Positions 1 to 6,025 of a stretch of 6,025 nucleotides of DNA are shown one piece after another. The position numbers and the translations under genes were made by a program. The notes under the pieces are model-generated. The model was not told where the DNA came from, made no database searches, and saw only the letters and a list, made by a program, of their open reading frames with translations. Each line of letters opens with the position of its first letter. The stretch's first letter is position 1. Source of the DNA: Cryomorphaceae bacterium (GTDB lineage: Bacteria > Bacteroidota > Bacteroidia > Flavobacteriales_D > Crocinitomicaceae); contig JAIXRD010000234.1 in assembly GCA_027485365.1 (NCBI GenBank), positions 1 to 6,025 on the forward strand, in the 5' to 3' direction.

Positions 1-1691
1 TCCCTCAAATTAAACGAATAACAGCAAAAGTTAGGGTCTCACAGTTGCCTAGTTTTGCGGGTACAGGGCCATATCAAGACACTGTATGTTTAGGTCAGAA
101 CACCTTTTTAATTGGTGGAGTTACACAGCAGGACACCGTGGGTGTGGACATTCCAGTCGGAGAATTCGAGATCGGGGGTATATTTGCTGGATTGACTTTT
201 TTACCGGATGGAAGTGGGGTTCAATACCAAACGAACATTGGTATCACTGGATTTGATGATTCCACAACCATTACAGGTGCTGGAGATTTCGACCAAATGT
301 GTATTGATATCGAACATTCTTATATTGGAGATTTGGAGATTGCATTAACATGTCCAAACGGTACGACCGTTTCTATCATGAATGCGTATAATTCTGGGTT
401 TGGTGGGTGGCCTGAGCTTGTCCCTGGAGGATGCGGAAGTGGGATTGGCACCTTTTTAGGTAATGATACCAATTTAGATGGTGGTGCTCCGGGATCTCCC
501 GTTTGGAGTTATTGCTTTTCTCCCACGCAAGCTACATTTGGAACCATTTGTACAGAAAATGCAGCAGGAAATACCGTGACTAATGCCTATGGATTCCCTT
601 CCATGAATCCCAATGGTGTTTATTTGCCTGATGGTGATTTTAATAATTTCATTGGCTGTCCAGTAAATGGAAACTGGACCATTACAGTACAAGATAATCA
701 GGGAATTGATGATGGATACATTTTTCAATGGGGTATTTATTTCAATCAAAGTTTATACCCAGACCAAGAAGGTTATCAAAACACCGTAGTTTCCGATAAC
801 TGGACAAATAGTCCATCGATTATTTCAGGACAAAACGATACGGCGATTGTAATTCAGCCAATTACTCCAGGCACAAGTTTTTATACGTACAATGTGGTAG
901 ATGATTTTGGGTGTAATTATGATACGACAGTAACCCTTGAAGTACTGCCATTGCCAACAATATTTGGAGATACCTTAACATGTAATTTATTTCTTCAAGT
1001 AACAGGAACTTCATCCTATAATGGAGGGGTTTGGACCGCTTCAGATACAGCCATAAATTTTTCAAACAGTGCACTTGAAAACCCTTTGATTTCAACATCT
1101 ATTCCCGGAATATATTCCGTAACATTTACTGATAATGCCTGTAACAATGCATTAAGTGCAAACATTGAATTTCCCCCTTATGTGTATGTTGATGTGGTGG
1201 ACTCTTCCATCTGTAATGGAGTTTCAATAGATTTGGTTGCTGCATCCATAAACTCAGGAACGATGCAAGCTGGTTATAATCCGCCGATGCAAATCACATG
1301 GAATAATGGCTCTACAGATAATTTTATTGTTGTCAACACCGCGGGGCAATACTATGTTACGGTAAATAATGTTTGTCATAGTTCTTCTGATACGTCTTTA
1401 GTGACCATCAAACCGTGTGATATTGAGGTTCCAAACATTATCACGCTTAATTCTTTGGTTGGAAATAATTTATTTACCATCGACCATGAAGGGGTGCAAG
1501 AATTTGAATGTGTTATTTTAAATCGTTGGGGCAATGTCATTTACACGTTTACTGACCCTACAGGCTCATGGGACGGAAAAACATCGGATGGAAAACTGGT
1601 TGAAGAGGGCACCTATTTTTACAGAATCTTTGCCACCTTTGATGGGGGAGTTGAGATTAAGAAACACGGATTTGTTTACGTAGAATATTAA
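1..1691 (+). CDS. Secreted P-domain protein with C-terminal T9SS type B sorting domain (5' partial)
   Basis: This is the C-terminal part of a large cell-surface or secreted protein. The frame is open from base 3 (PQIKRITAKVRVSQ...), so the real start lies left of the window; the TTG at 45 is an internal Leu. 562 residues are visible. Numbering from Leu 45 as residue 1, about 75-235 resembles a proprotein-convertase P domain. Its hallmarks are IDIEHSYIGDLEIALTCPNG and, after a long Gly/Asn-rich insertion, GCPVNGNWTITVQDNQGIDDG and FQWGIYF. Residues about 240-458 look like Ig/PKD-type beta-sandwich repeats, with paired Cys and segments such as TWNNGSTDNFIVVNTAGQYY. Residues 461-548 match the gliding-motility-associated C-terminal (CHU_C, type B T9SS) domain: VPNIIT, NRWGNVIY, WDGKTSDGK, EEGTYFYRI and a final KHGFVYVEY. 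By family knowledge that domain directs export across the outer membrane. No protease catalytic domain is visible, so the role (adhesin or enzyme) depends on the missing N-terminus. The usual NGDGxND segment of the sorting domain is altered. Confidence 0.88.
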   Translation, partial: PQIKRITAKVRVSQLPSFAGTGPYQDTVCLGQNTFLIGGVTQQDTVGVDIPVGEFEIGGIFAGLTFLPDGSGVQYQTNIGITGFDDSTTITGAGDFDQMCIDIEHSYIGDLEIALTCPNGTTVSIMNAYNSGFGGWPELVPGGCGSGIGTFLGNDTNLDGGAPGSPVWSYCFSPTQATFGTICTENAAGNTVTNAYGFPSMNPNGVYLPDGDFNNFIGCPVNGNWTITVQDNQGIDDGYIFQWGIYFNQSLYPDQEGYQNTVVSDNWTNSPSIISGQNDTAIVIQPITPGTSFYTYNVVDDFGCNYDTTVTLEVLPLPTIFGDTLTCNLFLQVTGTSSYNGGVWTASDTAINFSNSALENPLISTSIPGIYSVTFTDNACNNALSANIEFPPYVYVDVVDSSICNGVSIDLVAASINSGTMQAGYNPPMQITWNNGSTDNFIVVNTAGQYYVTVNNVCHSSSDTSLVTIKPCDIEVPNIITLNSLVGNNLFTIDHEGVQEFECVILNRWGNVIYTFTDPTGSWDGKTSDGKLVEEGTYFYRIFATFDGGVEIKKHGFVYVEY

Positions 1692-1730
1692 AATTCTTGT
1701 TTGCTGAACTCTTTTTTACCTGTGCTGTTG

Positions 1731-1738
1731 TATGTTTG
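1731..1738 (+). promoter_or_regulatory. Candidate Bacteroidota -7 box for gap
   Basis: TATGTTTG matches the Bacteroidota -7 consensus TAnnTTTG exactly and ends 12 bases before the gap ATG, so the leader would be only a few bases long. No TTG/TTTG -33 element lies at the usual spacing of about 17-23 bases; the nearest is TTTG at 1700-1703, 27 bases upstream. The missing -33 match lowers confidence, and read-through from the upstream gene remains possible. Confidence 0.45.
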
Positions 1739-1750
1739 TAAAAAATTAGA

Positions 1751-2740
1751 ATGAAAGCAATTGGAATTAACGGATTTGGGCGGATTGGTCGATGTTTTAC
1801 CCGAATCGCGTTAGAACACGCTGATCTATCCATTGCATTAGTTAATGATTTATCCGATGCTGAAACCTTAGCTCATCTAATCAAATACGATTCTGTCCAC
1901 GGTCCTTTACCCTACACCTTCGAGTTGAAAGGTAATGAACTGCTTTTTTCTAATGGAAAACGTATAGTTTTTACTAAACATGCAGACCCTAAGGATATTC
2001 CATGGGCGGCTCATCAGGTTGAAACGGTAATAGAATCTACAGGACTGTTCCTTACGAAAGAAAAAGCCGGTTTACACCTACAAGGTGGCGCAAAAAAAGT
2101 AATTATTTCAGCGCCTGGAAGTGATGCAGATATTCGAACAGTAGTTCTCGGAGTAAATGAAAACTCATTAGAATCCACCGATGTTCTTATATCTAATGCT
2201 TCTTGTACAACCAATAATGTGGCACCGATGATTTCCGTGTTGCTTGAATTATCAGAAATCGAAGTAGGTCATATTTCAACCGTACATAGTTATACCTCTG
2301 ATCAACGGCTACATGATGCCCCACACAAGGACCTCAGGAGAGCAAGAGCGGCAGTAAATTCTATTATCCCTACATCAACGGGTGCAGCAAAAGCAATCAT
2401 TCAAATTTTTCCGCACCTTACAGGTAAACTAACGGGATCAAGTGTCCGTGTACCCGTAATTGATGGGTCAATGACAGAATTAACCCTCGTAACTAAATCC
2501 AGGTTAACGGTAGAGCAAGTGAATGAGGCGATGAAAAAGGCATCTGAAACCAGTCTGAATGGAATTTTAGGCTACACCAACGATCCGATTGTTTCGTGTG
2601 ATATTATTGGTTCCCGTTACAGTTGTTTATTTGATGCTGAATTAACCATGGTTTCCAATAATTTAGTGCGAGTTGTTGGATGGTATGATAATGAAATGGG
2701 TTATTCCGCACGATTGGTTGATCTAATCAATCGAATTTAA
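1751..2740 (+). CDS. gap: Type I glyceraldehyde-3-phosphate dehydrogenase
   Basis: This cytoplasmic, normally tetrameric enzyme oxidises and phosphorylates glyceraldehyde 3-phosphate to 1,3-bisphosphoglycerate with NAD+, or runs in reverse in gluconeogenesis. The 329 residues match the usual family length. The N-terminal Rossmann fold begins with NGFGRIGR (7-14). Asp33 in VNDLSD sits where NAD-specific enzymes carry their cofactor-selecting acid. The catalytic Cys152 lies in SNASCTTNN and its partner His179 in STVHSYTSDQ. The substrate loop is LHDAPHKDLRRARAA (188-201), followed by PTSTGAAKA and, near the end, GWYDNEMGYS. The start is fixed by an in-frame TAA at 1739-1741; no Shine-Dalgarno is present and the leader is A-rich. 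The residue after CTTN is Asn156 rather than the widespread Cys, and the later segment reads RVPVIDGSMTEL. From memory, both recall a second GAPDH clade found in Bacteroidota, so a paralogue elsewhere in the genome is plausible. The 3' end overlaps that of pgk. Confidence 0.96.
   Translation: MKAIGINGFGRIGRCFTRIALEHADLSIALVNDLSDAETLAHLIKYDSVHGPLPYTFELKGNELLFSNGKRIVFTKHADPKDIPWAAHQVETVIESTGLFLTKEKAGLHLQGGAKKVIISAPGSDADIRTVVLGVNENSLESTDVLISNASCTTNNVAPMISVLLELSEIEVGHISTVHSYTSDQRLHDAPHKDLRRARAAVNSIIPTSTGAAKAIIQIFPHLTGKLTGSSVRVPVIDGSMTELTLVTKSRLTVEQVNEAMKKASETSLNGILGYTNDPIVSCDIIGSRYSCLFDAELTMVSNNLVRVVGWYDNEMGYSARLVDLINRI
2737..2740. other. Overlapping convergent stop codons of gap and pgk
   Basis: The gap stop TAA occupies 2738-2740. 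The pgk stop, read on the minus strand, is the complement of TTA at 2737-2739. The two coding regions therefore overlap by 4 bases and leave no intergenic room for a terminator. Any transcription end for either gene must lie inside the other gene, antisense to it. Confidence 0.95.
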
Positions 2741-3921
2741 TCTAAGGCATTTATTCCAGGTAGGGTTTTACCTTCAAACAATTCTAATAAGGCTCCTCCC
2801 CCGGTACTGATGTAGCTCACACGATTCGCTAAGCCAAATTTAGCGATCGCCGCTGCGCTATCTCCCCCACCGATTAAAGAAAAAGCGCCATGCTCGGTCG
2901 CTGTAGCAACAGACAGGGCAATTTCTTTTGTACCCTGAGCAAAGGAATTCCATTCAAAAACACCCATGGGACCATTCCACAATATCGTTTTACTTTTTAA
3001 AACAACCTCTTGAAACTGTTGAATTGATACCGGGCCAATATCAAGTCCCATCCATCCTTCAGGAATATGGTGGGTATCAACGGTTTGAGTGCGTGCATCC
3101 TCGGCAAAGGAATCAGCAACCACGCTATCCGACGGAAGATGAATAGATACCCCCAGTTCCTTTGCCTTTTTAAAAATATCCAAAACCACGTCTATCCGAT
3201 CTGCTTCAAACAGCGAGTTCCCAATTTCACCCCCTTGGGCTTTAGCAAAGGTATAAGCCATTCCACCACCGATAATTATATCAGAAGCTATACTTAGTAA
3301 ATTTTCAATTATGAGCACTTTATCTGACACTTTAGCACCTCCTACAATGGCAGTAAAAGGCCTCGTTGGAGTTTTTAATATCCGTTGTGCATTCAAGAGT
3401 TCAGCTTCCATTAAAAAGCCCATCATTCGATCATTCGGAAAAAAGGAGGCGATTTGTGTCGTGCTCGCATGTGCTCGATGCGCTGAACCAAACGCATCAT
3501 TTACATAACAATTTCCCAAGGACGCGAGTAAAGAGGCAAAATGCAAATCACCTTGCGTTTCGCCCGGATGAAATCGTACATTTTCTAGCAACATTACTTC
3601 ACCAGAAATCAAGGCTGCAGCGCGTGAAGAAGCCTCATTGAAATCCGCACAAAAGATCACCGGACAAGAAAGCAAATCAGAAACGGTCTCTACAATCTGA
3701 CTTAGAGAAAATTTTGCTTCCGGACCATTTTTAGGTCGGCCAAAATGAGACAATAAAATAACAGAACCTCCATGCGATAAAATATGCTTTATCGTAGGTA
3801 TTGCTGCCCGAATTCGCTTATCATCTTGAACAAGATTCGTAGTTTTATCCAAGGGGACATTAAAGTCAACGCGAACAATTGCACGTTTTCCATTAAAATC
3901 ATACGTATTAATTCCCATCAT
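2737..3921 (-). CDS. pgk: Phosphoglycerate kinase
   Basis: This cytoplasmic monomeric kinase transfers phosphate from 1,3-bisphosphoglycerate to ADP, giving 3-phosphoglycerate and ATP; it is the step after GAPDH. With the start at 3921 it has 394 residues, normal for the family. The N-domain has VDFNVPLD (Asp19, Asn21), RIRAA (Arg36), HFGRP (Arg62), ENVRFHPGE (Arg116) and NDAFGSAHRAHAS (Arg149), the basic patch that binds 3-phosphoglycerate. The C-domain has GGAKVSDK (194-201), GGGMAYTF (218-225), the nucleotide-binding WNGPMGVFE (315-323), GGGDSAAA (351-358) and STGGGA (372-377). All key residues look intact. The frame is open to an ATG at 3981, but the extra 20 residues (MCFIDFKQ...) are atypical of PGK and a good promoter lies inside that stretch. 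The start is therefore placed at 3921; the adjacent ATG at 3918 (393 residues) is equally possible. It is divergent from the peptidase gene and convergent with gap. Confidence 0.96.
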   Translation of the reverse strand: MMGINTYDFNGKRAIVRVDFNVPLDKTTNLVQDDKRIRAAIPTIKHILSHGGSVILLSHFGRPKNGPEAKFSLSQIVETVSDLLSCPVIFCADFNEASSRAAALISGEVMLLENVRFHPGETQGDLHFASLLASLGNCYVNDAFGSAHRAHASTTQIASFFPNDRMMGFLMEAELLNAQRILKTPTRPFTAIVGGAKVSDKVLIIENLLSIASDIIIGGGMAYTFAKAQGGEIGNSLFEADRIDVVLDIFKKAKELGVSIHLPSDSVVADSFAEDARTQTVDTHHIPEGWMGLDIGPVSIQQFQEVVLKSKTILWNGPMGVFEWNSFAQGTKEIALSVATATEHGAFSLIGGGDSAAAIAKFGLANRVSYISTGGGALLELFEGKTLPGINALD

Positions 3922-3938
3922 TTCAGCTAATTTGAGCT

Positions 3939-3971
3939 CAAAACTATTAAATAAATTTTGCTTAAAATCAA
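3939..3971 (-). promoter_or_regulatory. Candidate Bacteroidota promoter for pgk
   Basis: On the minus strand, TTG (3971-3969) is followed after 22 bases by TAGTTTTG (3946-3939). The second element matches the -7 consensus TAnnTTTG exactly, and the pair fits the TTG / 17-23 base / TAnnTTTG arrangement known for Flavobacterium-type housekeeping promoters. The -7 box ends 17 bases before the ATG at 3921, which implies a leader of roughly 10 bases. It also argues against translation starting at 3981. The -33 element is only three bases and so is weak evidence alone. Confidence 0.55.
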
Positions 3972-4005
3972 TAAAACACACGTATGAATCAAAATAAATA
4001 AGCAG

Positions 4006-4015
4006 ATTTGCAAAT
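4006..4015. repeat. 10-bp perfect palindrome in the pgk/peptidase divergent region
   Basis: ATTTGCAAAT is its own reverse complement and lies 14 bases before the peptidase ATG, in the 108-base region between the divergent genes. It could be an operator half-site or an AT-rich chance match; the symmetry does not extend outward (G at 4005 faces A at 4016). It overlaps CAGATTTG (4003-4010), a one-mismatch version of the -7 box and the closest thing seen to a promoter for the peptidase gene. No function is assigned. Confidence 0.3.
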
Positions 4016-4029
4016 AAAATACATTGTCT

Positions 4030-6025
4030 ATGAAAATGAAGTGGTTTTGGTTTATATCCCTCGTGTTGTTAGCTTCTTGTTCCGTGAGTCCAATGGATTC
4101 GCCGGTAGAATTGGTTGAGTCAGAAGCTTCAAGTGAAGACTATTATCTAGATTCTACGTTTGATTGGGGTGATTTCAATGAAGGTGATTTTGAAGAATAT
4201 ACTGAACCAAGCTATAATGCTTCGCGTCAACGCTTTGTTGACTTAGTACACACGAAAATTGAAGCCAATTTAAATTGGGAAGATTCGCAATTAAATGGTA
4301 AAGCAACCTTAAGCATGAAGCCACATTTCTATGAACTTGACAGTGTGGTGTTGGATGCAAAAGGAATGGAAATAAAAACCATAACGCTATCAGGAAAAGA
4401 ATTGTCATATGATTATTCCAATGGAAATACACTAACGGTATATTTGGATAAAACCTATAAAAAAGATGAGCTCATTACATTTACAGTGGATTATATTGCA
4501 AAACCCGAGGAACGAGAAACTTCCGGAAGTGCTGCAATTACCTCAGATAAAGGCTTGTATTTTATAAATCCTAAAGGGGAAGAAGAGGGAAAAATGACTC
4601 AATTGTGGACCCAAGGAGAAACAGAAGCCAACTCGGTTTGGTTTCCTACGATTGATTCACCAAACATGAAATCTTCTCAAGAAGTGCTTTTAACGGTAGA
4701 CAATAAATACACGACACTTTCTAATGGAAAACTGATTTCATCAAAGAAAAATGCGGATGGCACAAGAACCGATTATTGGAAACAAGACCTCCCGCATGCG
4801 CCGTATTTATTTATGTTGGCTGTTGGCGAATTCAAGGTAGTGAAAGATTCATATACACGAGGTGATGGAAAGAAAATTGAGGTGAATTATTATGTGGAGC
4901 CTGAGTACGAAAATGATGCTAAGGCAATTTTTGGCAAGACACCAAAGATGATCAAGTTTTTTTCAAATAAACTGGGGGTTGAATACCCTTGGGATAAATA
5001 CTCAGAAATCGTGGTGCGCGACTACGTTTCTGGAGCAATGGAAAATACAGGAGCAGTAATTTTTGGAGACTATGTGTATAAAACAAAACGTGAGTTAATT
5101 GATGGTAACGATGAATCCACCATTGCACACGAGTTATTTCACCATTGGTTTGGTGACTTAGTAACGTGTGAATCTTGGGCGAACCTTCCATTAAATGAAT
5201 CTTTTGCAAACTATTCTCAATATTTGTGGGATGAATACGAATATGGGATTGATGAGGCGGATTACAATGCCATTGAAGAAGCAAACGGGTATTACCAATC
5301 CGGTGGCTACCATGATTTGATTAATTTCTATTACGACGACAAGGAAGCCATGTTTGACGGGCATTCATATAACAAAGGAGGTAGAATTCTACATATGTTG
5401 AGAAATCATTTAGGAGACGAAGCCTTTTTTCAAGGACTGAATAAATACCTTACAACGAATGCATACAAAAGCGCTGAAGTGCACAACCTGCGTTTAGCAA
5501 TGGAAGAAGTTAGTGGGGAGGACCTCAATTGGTTTTTCAATCAATGGTTTTTAGGTAAAGGGCACCCCGTTATTTTTACGGAACAAGAGATAAACCAAGA
5601 ACAACAAACCGTAACGCTCCATATTCAGCAGGCACAATCATTTAATGTATTTAGATTACCTGTAAAAATTGCCTTATGGGATGAGACAGGTAAACACAGT
5701 TATTCCCTGGTACTCGATAGTGCAAACCAACAATTTACCTTTCCGTTTAAAGGGAAATTAGCGAATGTATTGTTGGACGAAGAACAAATTTTGCTCGCCA
5801 AAGTATATGAGGAAAAACCAACAGCACAATATATTCATCAATTTTACAATGCGGATAAATTTCGAGCGAAATCAACTGCGCTTAAGCACATTGCCAAATC
5901 CACGGATTCAGAGAAAAACACCGTGCTTGTAAGTGCATTAAATGCTACGTTCTGGGGAATTCGCTCTGAAGCACTTGGATATTTGAAAGATTTAGAAGAA
6001 GCCGCAAAACAACCTTCCTACAAAA
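4030..6025 (+). CDS. M1-family zinc aminopeptidase, lipoprotein (3' partial)
   Basis: This metallopeptidase is predicted to remove N-terminal residues from peptides outside the cytoplasm. 665 residues are visible and the frame is still open at the window edge. It starts with a lipoprotein signal peptide, KMKWFWFISLVLLASC, with lipobox LLAS before Cys17. A long linker rich in acidic and aromatic residues follows (about 22-60). Residues about 65-270 are the M1 N-terminal beta domain. The catalytic domain carries the exopeptidase motif GAMEN (335-339), the zinc site HELFH (367-371) with third ligand Glu390 in NESFANY exactly 18 residues on, and Tyr447 in SYNKGG, the expected transition-state tyrosine. 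The region from about 600 looks alpha-helical, consistent with the start of a HEAT-like C-terminal domain. An in-frame TAA at 4015-4017 limits the start; ATG 4030 or ATG 4036 both leave a working signal. There is no Shine-Dalgarno. Anchoring to the outer membrane or cell surface is inferred from the signal and acidic linker. The physiological substrate is unknown. Confidence 0.93.
   Translation, partial: MKMKWFWFISLVLLASCSVSPMDSPVELVESEASSEDYYLDSTFDWGDFNEGDFEEYTEPSYNASRQRFVDLVHTKIEANLNWEDSQLNGKATLSMKPHFYELDSVVLDAKGMEIKTITLSGKELSYDYSNGNTLTVYLDKTYKKDELITFTVDYIAKPEERETSGSAAITSDKGLYFINPKGEEEGKMTQLWTQGETEANSVWFPTIDSPNMKSSQEVLLTVDNKYTTLSNGKLISSKKNADGTRTDYWKQDLPHAPYLFMLAVGEFKVVKDSYTRGDGKKIEVNYYVEPEYENDAKAIFGKTPKMIKFFSNKLGVEYPWDKYSEIVVRDYVSGAMENTGAVIFGDYVYKTKRELIDGNDESTIAHELFHHWFGDLVTCESWANLPLNESFANYSQYLWDEYEYGIDEADYNAIEEANGYYQSGGYHDLINFYYDDKEAMFDGHSYNKGGRILHMLRNHLGDEAFFQGLNKYLTTNAYKSAEVHNLRLAMEEVSGEDLNWFFNQWFLGKGHPVIFTEQEINQEQQTVTLHIQQAQSFNVFRLPVKIALWDETGKHSYSLVLDSANQQFTFPFKGKLANVLLDEEQILLAKVYEEKPTAQYIHQFYNADKFRAKSTALKHIAKSTDSEKNTVLVSALNATFWGIRSEALGYLKDLEEAAKQPSYK

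Noticed and set aside
45..47. TTG as the start of the first gene
   Set aside because: The frame is open to the window edge and the upstream residues (KRITAKVRVSQ) read as continuous protein; there is no signal peptide after the TTG, though a T9SS cargo needs one.
474..749. Minus-strand open frame of 91 codons
   Set aside because: It lies antisense within the P-domain region, has no recognisable family, and its sequence looks like reverse-complement shadow composition.
862..1098. Minus-strand open frame of 78 codons
   Set aside because: It is antisense to the Ig/PKD-like repeats, with no motif or promoter support.
1682..1697. Possible hairpin AGAAT...ATTCT after the first gene, with T-run at 1712-1717
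   Set aside because: The stem is only 5 bp, AT-rich, and 14 bases from the T-run; it does not qualify as an intrinsic terminator.
3067..3641. Several plus-strand open frames of 65-91 codons opposite pgk
   Set aside because: pgk is intact and fully conserved over this stretch; these frames overlap one another and show no protein-like features.
3959..4004. Inverted repeat TGCTTA / TAAGCA in the divergent intergenic region
   Set aside because: It has only 6 bp per arm with a 34-base spacer, expected by chance in AT-rich DNA.
4020..4026. TACATTG as a -7 box for the peptidase gene
   Set aside because: It is one T short of TAnnTTTG and ends only 3 bases before the ATG, too close to act as the promoter for that start.
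4952..5284. Minus-strand open frame of 110 codons
   Set aside because: It is antisense to the M1 catalytic domain and its His/Gln/Leu-rich composition is typical of a shadow frame.

Overview
The window looks like chromosomal DNA from a member of the Bacteroidota, most likely a marine-type Flavobacteriales (Crocinitomicaceae/Cryomorphaceae-like). Four things point there. There is a secreted protein with a type B type IX secretion (T9SS) sorting domain. The base composition is AT-rich. There are no Shine-Dalgarno sequences upstream of the starts, but there are TAnnTTTG promoter boxes typical of this phylum. The GAPDH also resembles a Bacteroidota-type clade. The placement is inferred from recalled family features; no database search was run.

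Layout. (1) Positions 1-1691, plus strand: the C-terminal 562 residues of a large secreted adhesin-like protein. It has a proprotein-convertase P-like domain, Ig/PKD-like repeats and a C-terminal T9SS sorting domain; its start lies left of the window. (2) A 59-base gap holds a strong -7 promoter box just before a complete gap gene (1751-2740, plus), encoding glyceraldehyde-3-phosphate dehydrogenase. (3) pgk, encoding phosphoglycerate kinase, is on the minus strand (2737-3921). It converges on gap and the two stop codons overlap. (4) A 108-base divergent intergenic region (3922-4029) carries the pgk promoter and a 10-bp palindrome. (5) From 4030 to the right edge, plus strand: the first 665 residues of an M1-family zinc aminopeptidase with a lipoprotein signal peptide.

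GAPDH and PGK catalyse consecutive glycolytic steps. GAPDH makes 1,3-bisphosphoglycerate and PGK uses it to make ATP, or the reverse in gluconeogenesis. Here they are not an operon: they face each other tail to tail, each with its own likely promoter and a very short leader. The two flanking genes act outside the cytoplasm (surface or secreted protein; lipoprotein peptidase) and have no evident link to glycolysis.

I see no RNA gene, mobile element, CRISPR array or convincing terminator, and no stretch over 300 bases lacks a gene. I found no evidence of an undescribed system. The points worth a second look are the tail-to-tail gap/pgk overlap, the promoter-based correction of the pgk start, and sequence departures in the T9SS domain and the GAPDH active-site loop.
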